Positions 6,151-6,720 of a stretch of 6,720 bases of DNA are shown here, in pieces; the first letter of the stretch is position 1; every line of letters begins with the position of its first letter. Source of the DNA: Melioribacteraceae bacterium (lineage in GTDB: Bacteria > Bacteroidota > Ignavibacteria > Ignavibacteriales > Melioribacteraceae); the NCBI GenBank assembly GCA_023230485.1, contig JALNXG010000114.1, positions 1 to 6,720 on the forward strand, read 5' to 3'. Below the pieces are notes generated by a model. That model was given only the letters and a program-made list of their open reading frames with translations. It had not been told where the DNA came from and ran no database searches. A program made the position numbers and the translations under genes.

Positions 6151-6476
6151 TAAAATCCCGGGATATTCATTCCCGGAGGAATCATACCTTTTGTAACGCT
6201 TGCCATTTCATCTTCAGCTAATTTACCTGCTGATGCTAATGCTTTATTTACTGCTGCTACAACCATATCTTCAATCATTTCTTTATCGCCAGAACCAAGA
6301 ACTTCAGAATCTATAACAATTGAAACAATCTCTTTTTTACCATTGGCAGTAGCTTTAACCATTCCGCCGCCGCTTTCTTCGGTAACAATTTTATTAGCTA
6401 AATCATTTTGTACTTTTTCCATATCTGACTGCATCTTTTGAATCTGTTTAAGCATATTCGACATATTTGGTTTCAT
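6150..6476 (-). CDS. ybaB: YbaB/EbfC family nucleoid-associated protein
   Basis: This is a small DNA-binding protein that acts as a homodimer and coats or bends DNA in the nucleoid. The 108 residues match the family in length and layout: an N-terminal helix (NMLKQIQKMQSDMEKVQNDL, 7-26), a central beta-sheet with GGGMVKATANGKKEIVSIVI (36-55), VLGSGDKEMIEDMVVAAVNKA (59-79) and a flexible Met/Gly/Pro tail ending PPGMNIPGF. The ATG is set by GGAG 7 nt upstream (6487-6484). It is the first gene of the minus-strand run and overlaps recR by one base, the usual pairing; the shared function with RecR is not established. Confidence 0.95.
   Translation of the reverse strand: MKPNMSNMLKQIQKMQSDMEKVQNDLANKIVTEESGGGMVKATANGKKEIVSIVIDSEVLGSGDKEMIEDMVVAAVNKALASAGKLAEDEMASVTKGMIPPGMNIPGF
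6158..6176 (-). promoter_or_regulatory. Small GC-rich hairpin overlapping the recR ribosome binding site
   Basis: In the transcript, CCGGGA (6176-6171) and TCCCGG (6163-6158) form a perfect 6-bp stem around the 7-nt loop ATGAATA. The stem covers most of the GGGA that would serve as SD for recR, whose ATG begins at 6150. Ribosomes completing ybaB would open the stem. It is not a terminator, as no U-run follows. The repeat may instead just reflect the PGMNIPG peptide it encodes. Confidence 0.4.
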
Positions 6477-6595
6477 TTATTTACTCCGGTTTAATAAATT
6501 TCAATTTTAGAAAAGGAAAATTAAGAAAAAAAAATAAGACAAGAAATTAAAGGCAAAAAATATTAAATTAGTTAGTTAATTAAAGAAAAAAGGAA
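6477..6595. other. Divergent intergenic region, probable site of operon promoters
   Basis: This 119-nt stretch is the only sizeable non-coding gap. It separates ybaB (minus) from the right-edge gene (plus), so promoters for both should lie here. It is extremely AT-rich, with an A9 run at 6526-6534, a TTAGTTAGTTAATTAA stretch at 6572-6583 and surroundings, and purine-rich tracts. The ybaB SD (GGAG) is at 6484-6487. No strong terminator, riboswitch or operator could be recognised. Confidence 0.7.
6504..6509 (-). promoter_or_regulatory. Possible -10 element TAAAAT upstream of ybaB
   Basis: On the minus strand TAAAAT (5 of 6 matches to TATAAT) lies 27 nt before the ybaB ATG, a sensible distance for a short leader. 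Only a T-rich stretch sits at the -35 position, and AT-rich DNA yields such hexamers by chance, so this is tentative. Confidence 0.25.
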
Positions 6596-6720
6596 ATGAT
6601 AACTAAATACGGATTAAGTACTTTCTATATAACACTTTTAGTGGCTTTAATTATTATTGCCTCTGGCATATTTGTGGGCAACAATATATTAAAATATATA
6701 TTAATAATCGCAGGAATAGC
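6596..6720 (+). CDS. Membrane protein N-terminus, possibly phosphatidylserine decarboxylase
   Basis: The open frame runs off the right edge after 41 codons (MITKYGLSTFYITLLVALII and on). It is a short polar start followed by two hydrophobic segments (about residues 10-27 and 32-41). Phosphatidylserine decarboxylases of Chlorobiota and Bacteroidota begin with a similar Tyr-Gly containing start and a membrane hairpin before the soluble catalytic part, so this is the best guess; the catalytic LGST-type cleavage site would lie outside the window. An AGGA motif is only 1 nt from the ATG, closer than usual, yet no better in-frame start exists nearby. It is divergent from ybaB and so independently transcribed. 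Another small membrane protein is equally possible on this evidence. Confidence 0.45.
   Translation, partial: MITKYGLSTFYITLLVALIIIASGIFVGNNILKYILIIAGI

Noticed and set aside
6526..6534. A9 run in the intergenic region as a possible terminator tail or phase-variable tract
   Set aside because: No stem precedes it on either strand, and nine A's in such AT-rich DNA are not remarkable; its distance from a promoter element is uncertain.

Overview
The window is AT-rich bacterial DNA. It is packed with one long run of genes on the minus strand, plus the first codons of a divergent gene at the right edge. Protein features (a RecR/YbaB pair, a Bacteroidota/Chlorobiota-style lipoprotein pair, short FtsX, Wzc-type kinase with an SLBB partner) and base composition suggest a member of the FCB group, perhaps the Ignavibacteriota/Chlorobiota branch. 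This placement is inferred from protein style only and was not tested by a search. Shine-Dalgarno motifs (GGAG, GAGGA, AAGGA) stand before several starts, so the host appears to use SD-led initiation.

Read in the direction of transcription (right to left), the run is: ybaB (nucleoid-associated protein), recR (recombination mediator), a class I SAM-dependent methyltransferase, two tandem and apparently paralogous small lipoproteins, ftsX (division-linked membrane protein), a small secreted SLBB-domain protein with a C-terminal membrane helix, a large Wzc-type polysaccharide co-polymerase/BY-kinase, and the first 16 codons of a Rossmann-fold nucleotide-sugar epimerase/dehydratase. Junctions are very tight: 1-nt TAATG overlaps at ybaB/recR and recR/methyltransferase, a 4-nt ATGA overlap before the first lipoprotein, about 17 nt of overlap between the lipoproteins, then gaps of 6, 23, 12 and 3 nt. 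No terminator-like hairpin plus T-run was seen between any of them. The set could therefore be one transcript that starts in the only real intergenic region (6477-6595) and runs out of the left edge.

Functionally the run goes from DNA maintenance (YbaB, RecR), through envelope and division functions (lipoproteins, FtsX), to polysaccharide assembly and export (SLBB protein, Wzc, nucleotide-sugar enzyme). The last three fit together as the start of a capsule/exopolysaccharide locus. The right edge carries a divergent membrane protein N-terminus that resembles phosphatidylserine decarboxylase of this lineage, but too little is present to be sure.

I did not find a convincing new system, mobile element, CRISPR array, tRNA or rRNA. 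The points most worth a second look are the stand-alone SLBB-plus-helix protein next to Wzc, the tandem lipoprotein paralogs with an overlapping non-ATG start, and the continuity of a housekeeping operon into a polysaccharide locus.
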